This document shows positions 37,057 to 48,589 of a stretch of 64,000 nt of DNA, piece by piece. Origin of the DNA: Hydractinia symbiolongicarpus. Taxonomy: Eukaryota; Cnidaria; Hydrozoa; Anthoathecata; Hydractiniidae. The stretch spans positions 19,215,650 through 19,279,649 of the forward strand of contig NC_079887.1 in the NCBI RefSeq assembly GCF_029227915.1. The letters are read 5' to 3'. The position numbers and the translations under genes are program-made. How positions within the stretch are numbered: position 1 is the stretch's first letter; each line of letters begins with the position of its first letter. The notes beneath the pieces were generated by a model. The model was not told the DNA's origin, did not search any database, and worked only from the letters and a program-made list of their open reading frames with translations.

Positions 37057-37312
37057 AGACCATTATTAACCTGCGCAAGCACGTGGAACTACGTTATTTA
37101 CGTGTAAGGCTTTTATTAGGCATCAGAAGGCCATATTACAGCGTTTAGAGGACCGTGCGCGTGGAACCACTTGATTTACGTGTAAGGCCTTTATTAGGCA
37201 TCAAAATCCATATTACAGCGTTTGAAGTCCCGTGTGCTTATTTGACGGTGTCTTCAAGCTGTGACGCAACAAAAAATCACTTGGGACGTCGAAGTCCATT
37301 TAGGGAAAGATT
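37057..37312 (+). repeat. 256-bp chimeric monomer, copy 3
   Basis: Third copy with identical junction and deletion. Private change: 'cgtttgaagtcc' where the others have 'cgtttggagtcc'. It opens with 'agaatagacc'. Confidence 0.92.
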
Positions 37313-38770
37313 AGACCAATATTAACCTGCGCAAGCACGTGGAACTACGTGATTTACGTGTAAGGCTTTTATTAGGCATCAGAAGGCCATATTACAGCGT
37401 TTAGAGGACCGTGCGCGTAGTTAACGGTGTTTTAAAGCTGTGACGCAACGGCAAAAACCACTTGGGACGTCGTAGTCCATAGAGACTGGAATGATTAGAT
37501 CAATGGTAACCTGCGCAGGCACGTGGAACCACTTGACTTACGTGAAAGGATTTTATTAGGCGTCAAAAGGCCATATTACGGCCTTTAGAAGTCTCTTAGC
37601 GTGGTTGACGGTGTTATAAAGCCATGGCGCAACAAAAAATCACTTGGGACGTCGAAGTCCATTGAGAGAGGAAGGATTAGACCAATATTAACCTGCGCAA
37701 GCACGTGGAACTACGTGATTTACGTTTAAGGCTTTTATTAGGCATCAGAAGGCCATATTACACCGTTTAGAGAACCGTGCGCGTACTTAACGGTGTTTTA
37801 AAGCCGTGACGCAACGGAAAACCACTTGGGACGTCGTAGTCCATTGAGAGTAGAAGCATTAGACCAATGGTAACCTGCGCAGGCACGTGGGATCACGTCA
37901 TTTGCGTGCAAGGCTTTTATTAAGCATAAAAAGGCCATATTACAGTAGTTACAGGCCTGTAAACGTAGTTGATGGTGTTAAAAGGGTATGCCGCATTGGA
38001 AAGCCACTTCGGACGTGGTAGTCCATTGAGAGTGGAAGGATTAGACCAATGGTAACCTACGCAGGCGCGTGGAGCCACTTGATTTACGTGTAAGGCCTTT
38101 ATTAGGCATCCAAATGCCATATTACACCGTTTAGAGGACCGTGCGCGTAGTTAACGGTGTTATAAAGCCGTGACGCAACGGAAAACCACTTGGGACGTCG
38201 TAGTCCATTAAGAGTGGAGGGATTAGACCAATGGTAACCTGCGCAGGCACGTGGAACCACTTGATTTACGTGAAAGGCCTTTATTAGGCGTCAAAAGGCC
38301 ATATTACGGCCTTTAGAAGTCTCTTTGCGTGGTTGATGGTGTTATAAAGCCATGGGGCAATGGAAAGACACTTCCGACGTCGTACTCCATTAAGAGTGGA
38401 AGGATTAGAGCAATGGTAACCTGCGCAGGCACGTGGAGCAACGTGATTTACGCGTAAGGCCTTTGTTAGAAGTCAAAAGGCCATATTACGGTCGTTCGAG
38501 GCTTTTTAGCGTTGTTGACGGTGTTATTACCCCATGGCGCAATGGAAAACGACTTGGAGCGTCTCAGGCCATTGACAACAGAAGGATTAGACCAATGGTA
38601 ACCTGCGCAGGCACGTGGAACCACGTGATTTACGTGTAAGGCCTTAATTATGCGTCGAAATGCCACATTACCGTCTTTAGAGGCCGGTGCGCGTGGGTGA
38701 CGGTGTTTTAAAGCCATGGCGCAACAGAAAATCACTTGGGACGTCGAAGTTCATTTAGAGTGGAAAGATT
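37057..38770 (+). repeat. D family copy, 1714 bp
   Basis: Nine monomers plus 76 bp. It contains the 256-bp chimeric monomer but no 172-bp deleted monomer, which accounts for the excess. It shares the long minus-strand open frame context of the earlier D copies and ends at another 'agaccattattaacc' start at 38771. The opening word here is 'agaatagacc' instead of 'agattagacc'. Confidence 0.83.
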
Positions 38771-40216
38771 AGACCATTATTAACCTGCGCAAGCACGTGG
38801 AACTACGTGATTTACGTGTAAGGCTTTTATTAGGCATCAGAAGGCCATATTACAGCGTTTAGAGGACCGTGCGCGTAGTTAACGGTGTTTTAAAGCTGTG
38901 ACGCAACGGAAAATCACTTGGGACGTCGTAGTCCATAGAGACTGGAATGATTAGACCAATGGTAACCTGCGCAGGCACGTGGAACCACTTGACTTACGTG
39001 AAAGGATTTTATTAGGCGTCAAAAGGCCATATTACGGCCTTTAGAAGTCTCTTAGCGTGGTTGACGGTGTTATAAAGCCATGGGGCAATGGAAAGCCACT
39101 TCGGACGTCGTAGTCCATTAAGAGTGGAAGGATTAGAGCAATGGTAACCTGCGCAAGCACGTGGAACCACTTTATTTACGTGTAAGGCCTTTAATAGTTA
39201 TCAAAATGCCATATTACAGCGTTTAGAGGACCGTGCGCGTAGTTAACGGTGTTTTAAAGCCGTGACGCAACGGAAAACCACTTGGGACGTCGTAGTGCAT
39301 TGAGAGTGGAAGGATTAGACTAATGGTAACCTACTCAGGCACGTGGAACCACTTGATTTACGTGAAAGAACTTTATTAGGCGTCAAAAGGCCATATTACG
39401 GCCTTTAGAGGTATCTTAGCGTGGTTGACGGAGTTATAAATCCATGGGGCAATGGAAAACGACTTCGGACGTCGTAGTCCATTGAGAGTGGAAGGATTAG
39501 ACCAATGGTAACCTACGCAGGCGCGTGGAGCTACTTGATTTACGTGTAAGGCCTTTATTAGGCATCATAATGCCATATTACGGTCGTTCGAGGTTTGTTA
39601 GCGTAGTTGACGGAGTTATTACGCCATGGCGCAATGGAAAACGACTTCAGACGTCTTAGGCCATTGACAACAGAAGGATTAGACCAATGGTAACCTGCGT
39701 AGGCACGTGGAACCACGTGATTTACGTGTAAGGCCTTAATTAGGCGTCAAAATGCCACATTACCGTCTTTAGAGGCCCGTGCGCGTAATTGACGGTGTTG
39801 GCGCAACAGAAAATCACTTGGGACGTCGAAGTCCATTGAGAGTGGAAAGATTAGACCAATGGTAATCTGCACAGGCACGTGGAACCACTTGATTTACGTG
39901 AAAGGACTTTATTAGGCGTCAAAAGGCCATATTACGGCCTTTAGAGGTCTCTTAGCGTGGTTGACGGTGTTATAAAGCCATGCGGGCATGGAAAGCCACT
40001 TCGGACGTCGTAGTCCATTAAGAGTGGAAGGAGTAGAGCAAGGGTAACCTGCGCAAGCACGTGGAAGTAATTGATTTACGTGTAAGGCCTTTATTAGGCG
40101 TCAAAATGCTAAATTACCGTCTTTAGAGGCCCGTGCGCGTAGCTGACGGTGTTTTAAAGACGTGGCGCAACAGAAAATCACTTGGGACGCCGAAGTCCAT
40201 TGAGACTGGAAAGATT
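38771..40216 (+). repeat. D family, last copy without the chimera
   Basis: Begins like the other D copies but has an ordinary 182-bp first monomer, so the 256-bp fusion is absent. It keeps the 'tttaatagttatc' marker (about 39191) and a 172-bp monomer (39681-39852). It retains the monomer that was lost from the copies at 31655 and 35364. It is therefore the least rearranged D unit and resembles the segment at 28300-29650. Confidence 0.8.
39681..39852 (+). repeat. 172-bp monomer, copy 4
   Basis: Same deletion with 'gcgcgtaattgacgg' in place of 'gcgcgtagttgacgg', in the least rearranged D unit. Its following spacer is the ordinary 'ccattgagagtgg'. Confidence 0.92.
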
Positions 40217-41124
40217 AGACCAATATTAGCCTGCGCAAGCACGTGGAACTACGTGATTTACGTGTAAGGCTGATATTAGGCATCAAAAGGCCATCTTGCA
40301 GCGTTTAGAGGCCCGTGCGCGTAGTTGACAGTGTTTTAAAGCCGTGACGCAACGGAAAACCACGTGGGACGTCGTAGTCTATTGAGAGTGGAAGGATTAG
40401 ACCAATGGTAACCTGCGCAGGCACGTGGAACCACGTCATTTACGTGCAAGGCTTTTATTAAGCATCAAAAGGCCATATTACAGTAGTTAGAGGCCTGTAC
40501 ACGTAGTTGACGGTGTTAAAAGGGTATGCCGCAATGGAAAGCCACTTCGGACGTAGCAGTCCATGAGAGTGGATGGATTAGACCAATGGTAACCTACACA
40601 GGAGCGTGGAGCCACTTGATTTACGTGTAAGGCCTTTGTTAGAAGTCAAAAGGCCATATTACGGTCGTTCGAGGCTTGTTAGCGTAGTTGACGGTGTTAT
40701 TACGCCATGGCGCAATGGAAAACGACTTGGAACGTCTTATGCCATTGACAACAGAAGGATTAGACCAATGGTAACCTGCGCAAGCCTGTGGAACTACGTG
40801 ACTTACGTGTAAGGCTTTTATTAGGCATCAAAATGCCATATTGCAGCGTTTGGAGTCCCGTGCGCGTATTTGACAGTGTCTTAAAGCTGTGACGCAACGG
40901 AAAACCACTTGGCACGTCGTAGTCCATTGAGAGTGGAAGGATTAGACCAATAATAACCTGCGCAAGCACGTGGAACCATTGATTTACGTGAAAGGACTTT
41001 ATTAGGCGTCAAAATGCCACATTACCGTCTTTAGAGGCCCGTGCGCGTAGCTGACGGTGTTTTAAAGCCATGGTGCAACAAAAAATCACTTGGGACGTCA
41101 AAGTCCATTGAGAGAGGAAGAATG
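40217..41124 (+). repeat. Mosaic of five monomers
   Basis: Includes an 'aggctgatattaggcatc' variant near 40267 and a B-like 'tacacaggagcgtggagcc' monomer near 40593. It is a transition out of the D family. No unique sequence is present. Confidence 0.75.
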
Positions 41125-41670
41125 AAAGCAATGGTAATCTGCCCAGGCACGTGGAACCACGTGATTTACGTGAAAGGCCGTAATTAGGCGTCAAAATGTC
41201 ACATTACACACTTTAAAGGCCAATAAGCGCAGTTGACGGTGTTATAAAGCCATGGCGCAATGGAAAACGACTTCGGACGTCGTAGTCCATTGAGAGTGGA
41301 AGGAGGAAAGCAATGTTAATCTGCCCAGGCACGTGGAACCACGTGATTTACGTGAAAGGCCGTAATTAGGCGTCAAAATGCCACATTACACCCTTTAAAG
41401 GCCAATAAGCGCAGTTGACGGTGTTATAAAGCCATGGCGCAATGGAGAACGACTTCGGACGTCGTAGTCCATTGAGAGTGAAAGGATGAAAGCAATGTTA
41501 ATCTGCGCAGGCACGTGGAACCACGTGATTTACGTGAAAGGCCGTAATTAGGCGTCAAAATGCCACATTAATGTCTTTAGAGGCCCGTGCGCGTAGTTGA
41601 CGGTGTTATAAAGCCCTGGGGCAATGGAAAGCCACTTCGGACGTCGTAGTCCGTTAAGAGTGGAAGGAAT
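41125..41670 (+). repeat. Three successive monomers of one type
   Basis: Units at 41125, 41307 and 41489 share 'aaagcaatg(t/g)taatctg', 'aaaggccgtaattaggcg' and, in the first two, 'ctttaaaggccaataagcgcagttg', a word I found nowhere else. Adjacent monomers elsewhere are normally of different types, so this is a local single-monomer amplification in an array otherwise amplified in long units. The third copy changes type in its second half. Confidence 0.85.
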
Positions 41671-44600
41671 AGAGCAATGGTAACCTGCGCAAGCACGTGG
41701 AACCACTTGATTTACGTGTAAGGCTTTTATTAGGCATCAAAAGGCCATATTGCAGCGTTTAGAGGCCCGTGCGCGTAGTTGACAGTGTTTTAAAGCCGTG
41801 ACGCAACGGAAAACCACGTGGGACGTCGTAGTCCATTGAGAGTGGAAGGATTAGACCAATGGTAACCTGCGCAGGCCCGTGGAACCACGTCATTTACGTG
41901 CAAGGCTTTTATTAAGCATCAAAAGGCCATATTACAGTAGTTAGAGGCCTGTACACGCAGTTGACGGTGTTAAAAAGGTATGCCGCAATGAAAAGCCACT
42001 TCGGACGTCGCATTCCATCGAGAGTGGATGGATTAGACCAATGGTAACCTACTCAGGCACGTGGAACCACTTGATTTACGTGAAAGGACTTTATTAGGCG
42101 TCAAAAGGCCATATTACGGCCTTTAGAGGTATCTTAGCGTGGTTGATGGAGTTATAAATCCATGGGGCAATGGAAAACGGCTTCGGACGTCGTAGTCCAT
42201 TGAGAGTGGAAGGATTAGACCAATGGTAACCTACGCAGGCGCGTGGAGGCACTTGATTTACGTGTAAGGCCTTTATTAGGCATCATAATGCCATATTACG
42301 GTCGTTCGAGGTTTGTTAGCGTAGTTGACGGAGTTATTACGCCATGGCGCAATGGAAAACGACTTGCAACGTCTTAGGCTATTGACAACAGAAGGATTAG
42401 ACCAATGGTAACCTGCGTAGGCACGTGGAACCACGTGATTTACATGTAAGGCCTTAATTAGGCGTCAAAATGCCACATTACCGTCTTTAGAGGCCCGTGC
42501 GCGTAGCTGACGGTGTTTTAAAGCCGTGGCGCAACAGAAAAAATTACTTGGGACGTCAAAGTCCATTGAGAGTGGAAAGATTACACCAATGGTAACCTGC
42601 GCAAGCACGTGGAACCACTTGATTTACGTGTAACGCCTTTATTAGGCATCAAAATCCATATTACAGCGTTTGGAGTCCCGTGCGCTTATTTGACAGTGTT
42701 TTCAAGCCGTGACGCAACGGAAAACCACTTGGGACGTCGTAGTTCATTGAAAGTGGAAGCATTAGACCAATGGTAACCTGCGCAGGCACGTGGAACCACG
42801 TCATTTACGCGTAAAGCCTTTATTAGGCATCAAAATGCCATATTACAGCGTTTAGAGGACCGTGCGCGTAGTTAACGGTGTTTTAAAGCTGTGACTCAAC
42901 GGAAAACCACTTGGGACGTCGTAGTCCATTGAGACTGGAAAGATTAGACCAATGGTAACCTGCGCAGGCACGTGGAACCACTTGATTTACGTGTAAGGAC
43001 TTTATTAGGCGTCAAAAGGCCGTATTACGGCCTTTAGAGGGTTCTTAGCGTAGTTGACGGTGTTATTACGCCATGGCGCAATGGAAAACGACTTGGAACG
43101 TCTTAGGCTATTGACAACAGAAGGATTAGGCCAATGGTAACCTGCGCAGTCACGTGGAACCACGTGATTTACGTGTAAGGCCTTAATTAGACCTCAAAAT
43201 GCCACATTACCGTCTTTAGAGGCCCGTGCGCGTAGCTGACGGTGTTTTAAAGCCATGGCGCAACAAAAAATCACTTGGGACGTCGAAGTTCATTGAGAGA
43301 GGAAGGATTAGACCAATATTAACCTGCGCAAGCACGTGGAACTACGTGATTTACGTGTAAGGTTTTTATTATGCATCAGAAGGCCATATTACACCGTTTA
43401 GAGGACCGTGCGCGTACTTAACGGTGTTTTAAAGCCGTGACGCAACGGAAAACCACTTGGGACGACGTAGTCCATTGAGAGTGGAAGCATTAGACCAATG
43501 GTAACCTGCGCAAGCACGTGGAATCACGTCATTTACGTGCAAGGCTTTTATAAAGCACAAAAAGGCCATATTACAGTAGTTAGAGACCTGTAAACGTAGT
43601 TGACGGTGTTAAGAGGGTATGCCGCAATGGAAAGCCACTTCGGACGTCGTAGTCCTTTGAGAGTGGAAGGATTAGACCAATGGTAACCTACGCAGGCGCG
43701 TGGAGCCACTTGATTTACGTGTAAGGCCTTTATTAGGCATCAAAATGCCATATTACACCGTTTAGAGGACCGTGCGCGTTGTTAACGGTGTTATAAAGCC
43801 GTGACGCAACGGAAAACCACTTGGGACGTCGTAGTCTATTGAGAGTGGAAGGATTAGACCAATGGTAACCTGCGCAGGCACGTAGAACCACTTGATTTAC
43901 GTGTAAGGCCTTTATTAGTCGTCAAAAGGCCGTACTACGGCCTTTAGAGGGTTCTTAGCGTAGTTGACGGTGTTATGAAGCCATGGCGCAATGGAAAACG
44001 GCTTCGGACGTCGTAGTCCATTGAGAGTGGAAGGATTAGACCAATAATAACCTGCGCAAGCACGTGGAACCACTTGATTTACGTGTAAGGCCTTTATTAG
44101 GCACCAAAATGCCATATTACAGCGTTTGGAGGCCCGTGCGCGTATTTGACGGTGTCTTCAAGCTGTGACGCAACGAAAAACCACTTGGGACGTCGTGGTC
44201 CATTGAGAGTGGAGGGATTAGATCAATGGTAACCTGCGCAGGCACGTGGAACCACTTGATTTACGTGAAAGGCCTTTATTGGGCGTCGAAAGGCCATATT
44301 ACGGCCTTTAGAAGTCTCTTTGCGTGGTTGACGGTGTTATAAAGCCATGGGGCAATGGAAAGACACTTCGGACGTCGTAGTCCCTTAAGAGTGGAAGGAA
44401 TAGAGCAATGGTAACCTGCGCAAGCACGTGGAACCACTTGATTTACGTGTAAGGCCTTTGTTAGAAGTCAAAAGGCCATATTACGGTCGTTCGAGGTTTG
44501 TTAGCGTAGTTGACGGTGTTATTACGATATGGCGCAATGGAAAATGACTTGGAACGTCTTAGGCCATTGAGAGTGGAAGCATTAGACCAATGGTAACCTG

Positions 44601-44765
44601 CGCAGGCACGTGGAATCACGTCATTTACGTGCAAGGCTTTTATTAAGCATAAAAAGGCCATATTACAGTAGTTAGAGGCCTGTAAACGTAGTTGACGGTG
44701 TTAAAAGTGTATGCCGCAATGGAAAGCCACTTCGGACGTCGTATTCCATTGAGAGTGGAAGGATT
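41671..44765 (+). repeat. Mosaic of 17 monomers
   Basis: Contains runs resembling the middle of A (42042-42750 recalls 1458-2130) and A3 (43140-43910 recalls 7830-8600). The shared order suggests old copies that have since diverged. No unique sequence is present. Confidence 0.75.
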
Positions 44766-45311
44766 AGACCAATGGTAACCTACGCAGGGGCGTGGAGCCA
44801 CTTGATTTACATGTAAGGCCTTTATTAGACATCAAAATGCCATATTACACCGTTTAGAGGACCGTGCGCGTAGTTAACGGTGTTATAAAGCCGTGACGCA
44901 ACGGAAAACCACTTGGGACGTCGTAGTCCATTGAGAGTGGAAGGATTAGACCAATGGTAACCTGCGCAGGCACGTGGAACCGCTTGATTTACGTGTAAGG
45001 CCTTTATTAGGCGTCAAAAGGCCGTACTACTGCCTTTAGAGAGTTCTTAGCGTAGTTGACGGTGTTATAAAGCCATGGCGCAATGGAAAACGGCTTTGGA
45101 CGTCGTAGTCCATTGAGAGTGGAAGGATTAGACCAATAATAACCTGCGCAAGCACGTGGAACAACTTGATTTACGTGTAAGGCCTTTATTAGGCACCAAA
45201 ATGCCATATTACAGCGTTTGGAGGCCCGTGCGCGTATTTGACGGTGTCTTCAAGCTGTGACGCAACGAAAAACCACTTCGGATGTCGTAGTCCATTGAGA
45301 GTGGAAGGACT
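44766..45311 (+). repeat. 3-mer HOR, copy 1 (546 bp)
   Basis: Anchors at 44766, 45312 and 45858 are 546 bp apart. The private words 'tacgcaggggcgtgg' and 'tttattagacatc' appear in both copies. The second monomer contains an imperfect version of the long palindrome ('ccgtactactgcc'). Confidence 0.88.
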
Positions 45312-45857
45312 AGACCAATGGTAACCTACGCAGGGGCGTGGAGCCACTTGATTTACATGTAAGGCCTTTATTAGACATCAAAATGCCATTTTACACCGTT
45401 TAGAGGACCGTGCGCGTAATTAACGGTGTTATAAAGCCGTGACGCAACGGAAAACCACTTGGGACGTCGTAGTCCATTGAAAGTGGAAGGATTAGACCAA
45501 TGGTAACCTGCGCAGGCACGTGGAACCACTTGATTTACGTGTAAGGCCTTTATTAGGCGTCAAAAGGCCGTACTACGGCCTTTAGGGAGTTCTTAGCGTA
45601 GTTGACGGTGTTATAAAGCCATGGCGCAATGGAAAACGGCTTCGGACGTCGTAGTCCATTGGGAGTGGAAGGATTAGACCAATAATAACCTGCGCAAGCA
45701 CGTGGAACCACTTGATTTACGTGTAAGGCCTTTATTAGGCACCAAAATGCCATATTATAGCGTTTGGAGGCCCGTGCGCGTATTTGACGGTGTCTTCAAG
45801 CTGTGACGCAACGAAAAACCACTTGGGACGTCGTAGTCCATTGAGAGTGGAGGGATT
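45312..45857 (+). repeat. 3-mer HOR, copy 2 (546 bp)
   Basis: Tandem copy of the preceding 3-mer with a few changes ('gcgcgtaattaacgg', 'cctttagggagttc'). Here the palindrome 'ggccgtactacggcc' is intact. Confidence 0.88.
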
Positions 45858-46951
45858 AGACCAATGGTAACCTGCGCAAGCACGTGGAACTGCGTGATTT
45901 ACGTGTAAGGCTTTTATTAGGCATCAGAAGGCCATATTACAGCGTTTAGAGGACCGTGCGCGTAGTTAACGGTGTTTTAAAGCTGTGACGCAACGGAAAA
46001 CCACTTGGGACGTCGTAGTCCATAGAGACTGGAATGATTAAACCAATGGTAACCTGCGCAGGCACGTGGAACCACTTGACTTACGTGAAAGGATTTTATT
46101 AGGCGTCAAAAGGCCATATTACGGCCTTTAGAAGTCTCTTAGAGTGGTTGACGGTGTTATAAAGCCATGGGGCAATGGAAAGCCATTTCGGACGTCGTAG
46201 TCCATTAAGAGTGGAAGGATTAGAGCAATGGTAACCTGCGCAGGCACGTGGAGCAACGTGATTCACGTGTAAGGCCTTTATTAGGCATCAAAATGCCGTA
46301 TTACAGCGTTTGGAGGCCCGTGCGCATATTTGACGGTGTTTTCAAGCTGTGACGCAACAAAAAACCACTTAGGACGTCGTAGTCCATTGAGAGTGGAAGG
46401 ATTAGACCAATGGTAACCTACTCAGGCACGTGGAACCACTTGATTTACGTGAAAGGACTTTATTAGGCGTCAAAAGGCCATATTACGGCCTTTAGAGGTA
46501 TCTTAGCGTGGTTGATGGAGTTATAAATCCATGGGGCAATGGAAAACGGCTTCGGACGTCGTAGTCCATTGAGAGTGGAAGGATTAGACCAATGGTAACC
46601 TACGCAGGCGCGTGGAGGCACTTGATTTACGTGTAAGGCCTTTATTAGGCATCATAATGCCATATTACGGTCGTTCGAGGTTTGTTAGCGTAGTTGACGG
46701 AGTTATTACGCCATGGCGCAATGGAAAACGACTTGCAACGTCTTAGGCCATTGACAACAGAAGGATTAGACCAATGGTAACCTGCGTAGGCATGTGGAAC
46801 CACGTGATTTACGTGTAAGGCCTTAATTAGGCGTCAAAATGCCACATTACCGTCTTTAGAGGCCCTTGCGCGTAGCTGACGGTGTTTTAAAGCCATGGCG
46901 CAACAAAAAAAATCACTTGGGACGTTGAAGTCCATTGAGAGTGGAAAGATT
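45858..46951 (+). repeat. Mosaic of six monomers before E
   Basis: A-like 'ctgcgtgatttacg' and 'gacttacgtg' monomers, then the 'actcaggc', 'gcgcgtggaggc' and 'tgcgtaggcatg' types in the same order as near 17100-17650. No unique sequence is present. Confidence 0.75.
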
Positions 46952-48589
46952 ACACCAATGGTAACCTGCGCAAGCACGTGGAACCACTTGATTTACGTGT
47001 AAGGCCTTTATTAGGCATCAAAATCCATATTACAGCGTTTGGAGTCCCGTGCGCTTATTTGACGGTGTCTTCAAGCTGTGACGCAACAAAAAACCACTTG
47101 GGACGTCGTAGTCCATTGAGAGTGGAAGGATTAGACCAATGGTAACCTACTCAGGCACGTGGAACCACTTGATTTACGTGAAAGGACTTTATTAGGCGTC
47201 AAAAGGCCATATTACGGCCTTTAGAGGTATCTTAGCGTAGTTGACGGTGTTATAAAGCCATGGCGCAATGGAAAACGGCTTCGGACGTCGTAGTCTATTG
47301 GGAGTGGAAGGATTAGACCAATAATAACCTGCGCAAGCACGTGGAACCACTTCATTTACGTGTAAGGCCTTTATTAGGCACCAAAATGCCATATTACAGC
47401 GTTTGGAGGCCCGTGCGCGTATTTGACGGTGTCTTCAAGCTGTGACGCAACGAAAAACCACTTGGGACGTCGTAGTCCATTGAGAGTGAAGGGATTAGAC
47501 CAATGGTAACCTGCGCAGGCACGTGGAACCACTTGATTTACGTGAAAGGCCTTTATTAGGCGTCAAAAGGCGATATTACGGCCTTTAGAACTCTCTTTGC
47601 GTGGTTGACGGTGTTATAAAGCCATGGGGCAATGGAAAGACACTTCGGACGTCGTAGTCCATTAAGAGTGGAAGGATTAGAGCAATGGTAACCTGCGCAG
47701 GCACGTGGAGCAACGTGATATACGTGTAAGGCCTTTGTTAGAAGTCAAAAGGCCATATTACGGTCGTTCGAGGTTTGTTAGCGTAGTTGACGGAGTTATT
47801 ACGCCATGGCGCAATGGAAAACGACTTGCAACGTCTTAGGCCATTGACAACAGAAGGATTAGACCAATGGTAACCTGCGTAGGCACGTGGAACCATGTGA
47901 TTTACGTGTAAGGCCTTAATTAGGCGTCAAAATGCCACATTACCGTCTTTAGAGGCCGGTGCGCGTAGGTGACGGTGTTTTAAAGCCATGGCGCAACAGA
48001 AAATCACTTGGGACGTCGAAGTCCATTTAGAGTGGAAAGATTAGACCAATATTAACCTGCGCAAGCACGTGGAACTACGTGATTTACGTGTAAGGCTTTT
48101 ATTAGGCATCAGAAGGCCATATTACAGCGTTTAGAGGACCGTGCGCGTAGTTAACGGTGTTTTAAAGCTGTGACGCAACGGAAAACCACTTGGGACGTCG
48201 TAGTCCATAGAGACTGGAAAGATTAGACCAATGGTAACCTGCGCAGGCACGTGGAACCACTTGATTTACGTGTAAGGCCTTTCATTAGGCGTCAAAAGGC
48301 CGTATTACGGCCTTTAGAGGGTTCTTAGCGTAGTTGACGGTGTTATAAAACCATGGCGCAATGGAAAACGGCTTCGGACGTGGTAGTCCATTGAAAGTGG
48401 AAGGATTAGACCAATGGTAACCTACGCAGGCACGTGGAACCACGTGATTTACGTGTAAGGCCTTAATTATGCGTCAAAATGCCACATTACCGTCTTTAGA
48501 GGCCGGTGCGCGTAGGTAACGGTGTTTTAAAGCCATGGCGCAACAGAAAATCACTTGGGACATCGAAGTCCATTTAGAGTGGAAAGATT
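46952..48589 (+). repeat. HOR copy E1, 9 monomers (1638 bp)
   Basis: Anchors at 46952 and 48590 are 1638 bp apart. Diagnostic words are 'ccacttcatttacg', 'aaaaggcgatattacgg', 'gtgatatacg' and 'gttataaaaccatgg'. The first anchor reads 'tacacc' rather than 'tagacc', marking the entry point of the family. The last three monomers (48043-48589, 547 bp) form a sub-unit that is re-duplicated in E2. Confidence 0.9.

Noticed and set aside
36752-37078. Longest open frame in the window (108 codons, minus strand), and a recurring ~66-codon minus-strand frame such as 242-442, 4063-4263, 57024-57224.
   Set aside because: They are translations of the satellite itself. 182 is not divisible by three, so each crosses two or three frames of the monomer and stops. 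They vary with monomer type, have no recognisable domain and no gene context. Their recurrence follows from the repeat, not from coding selection.
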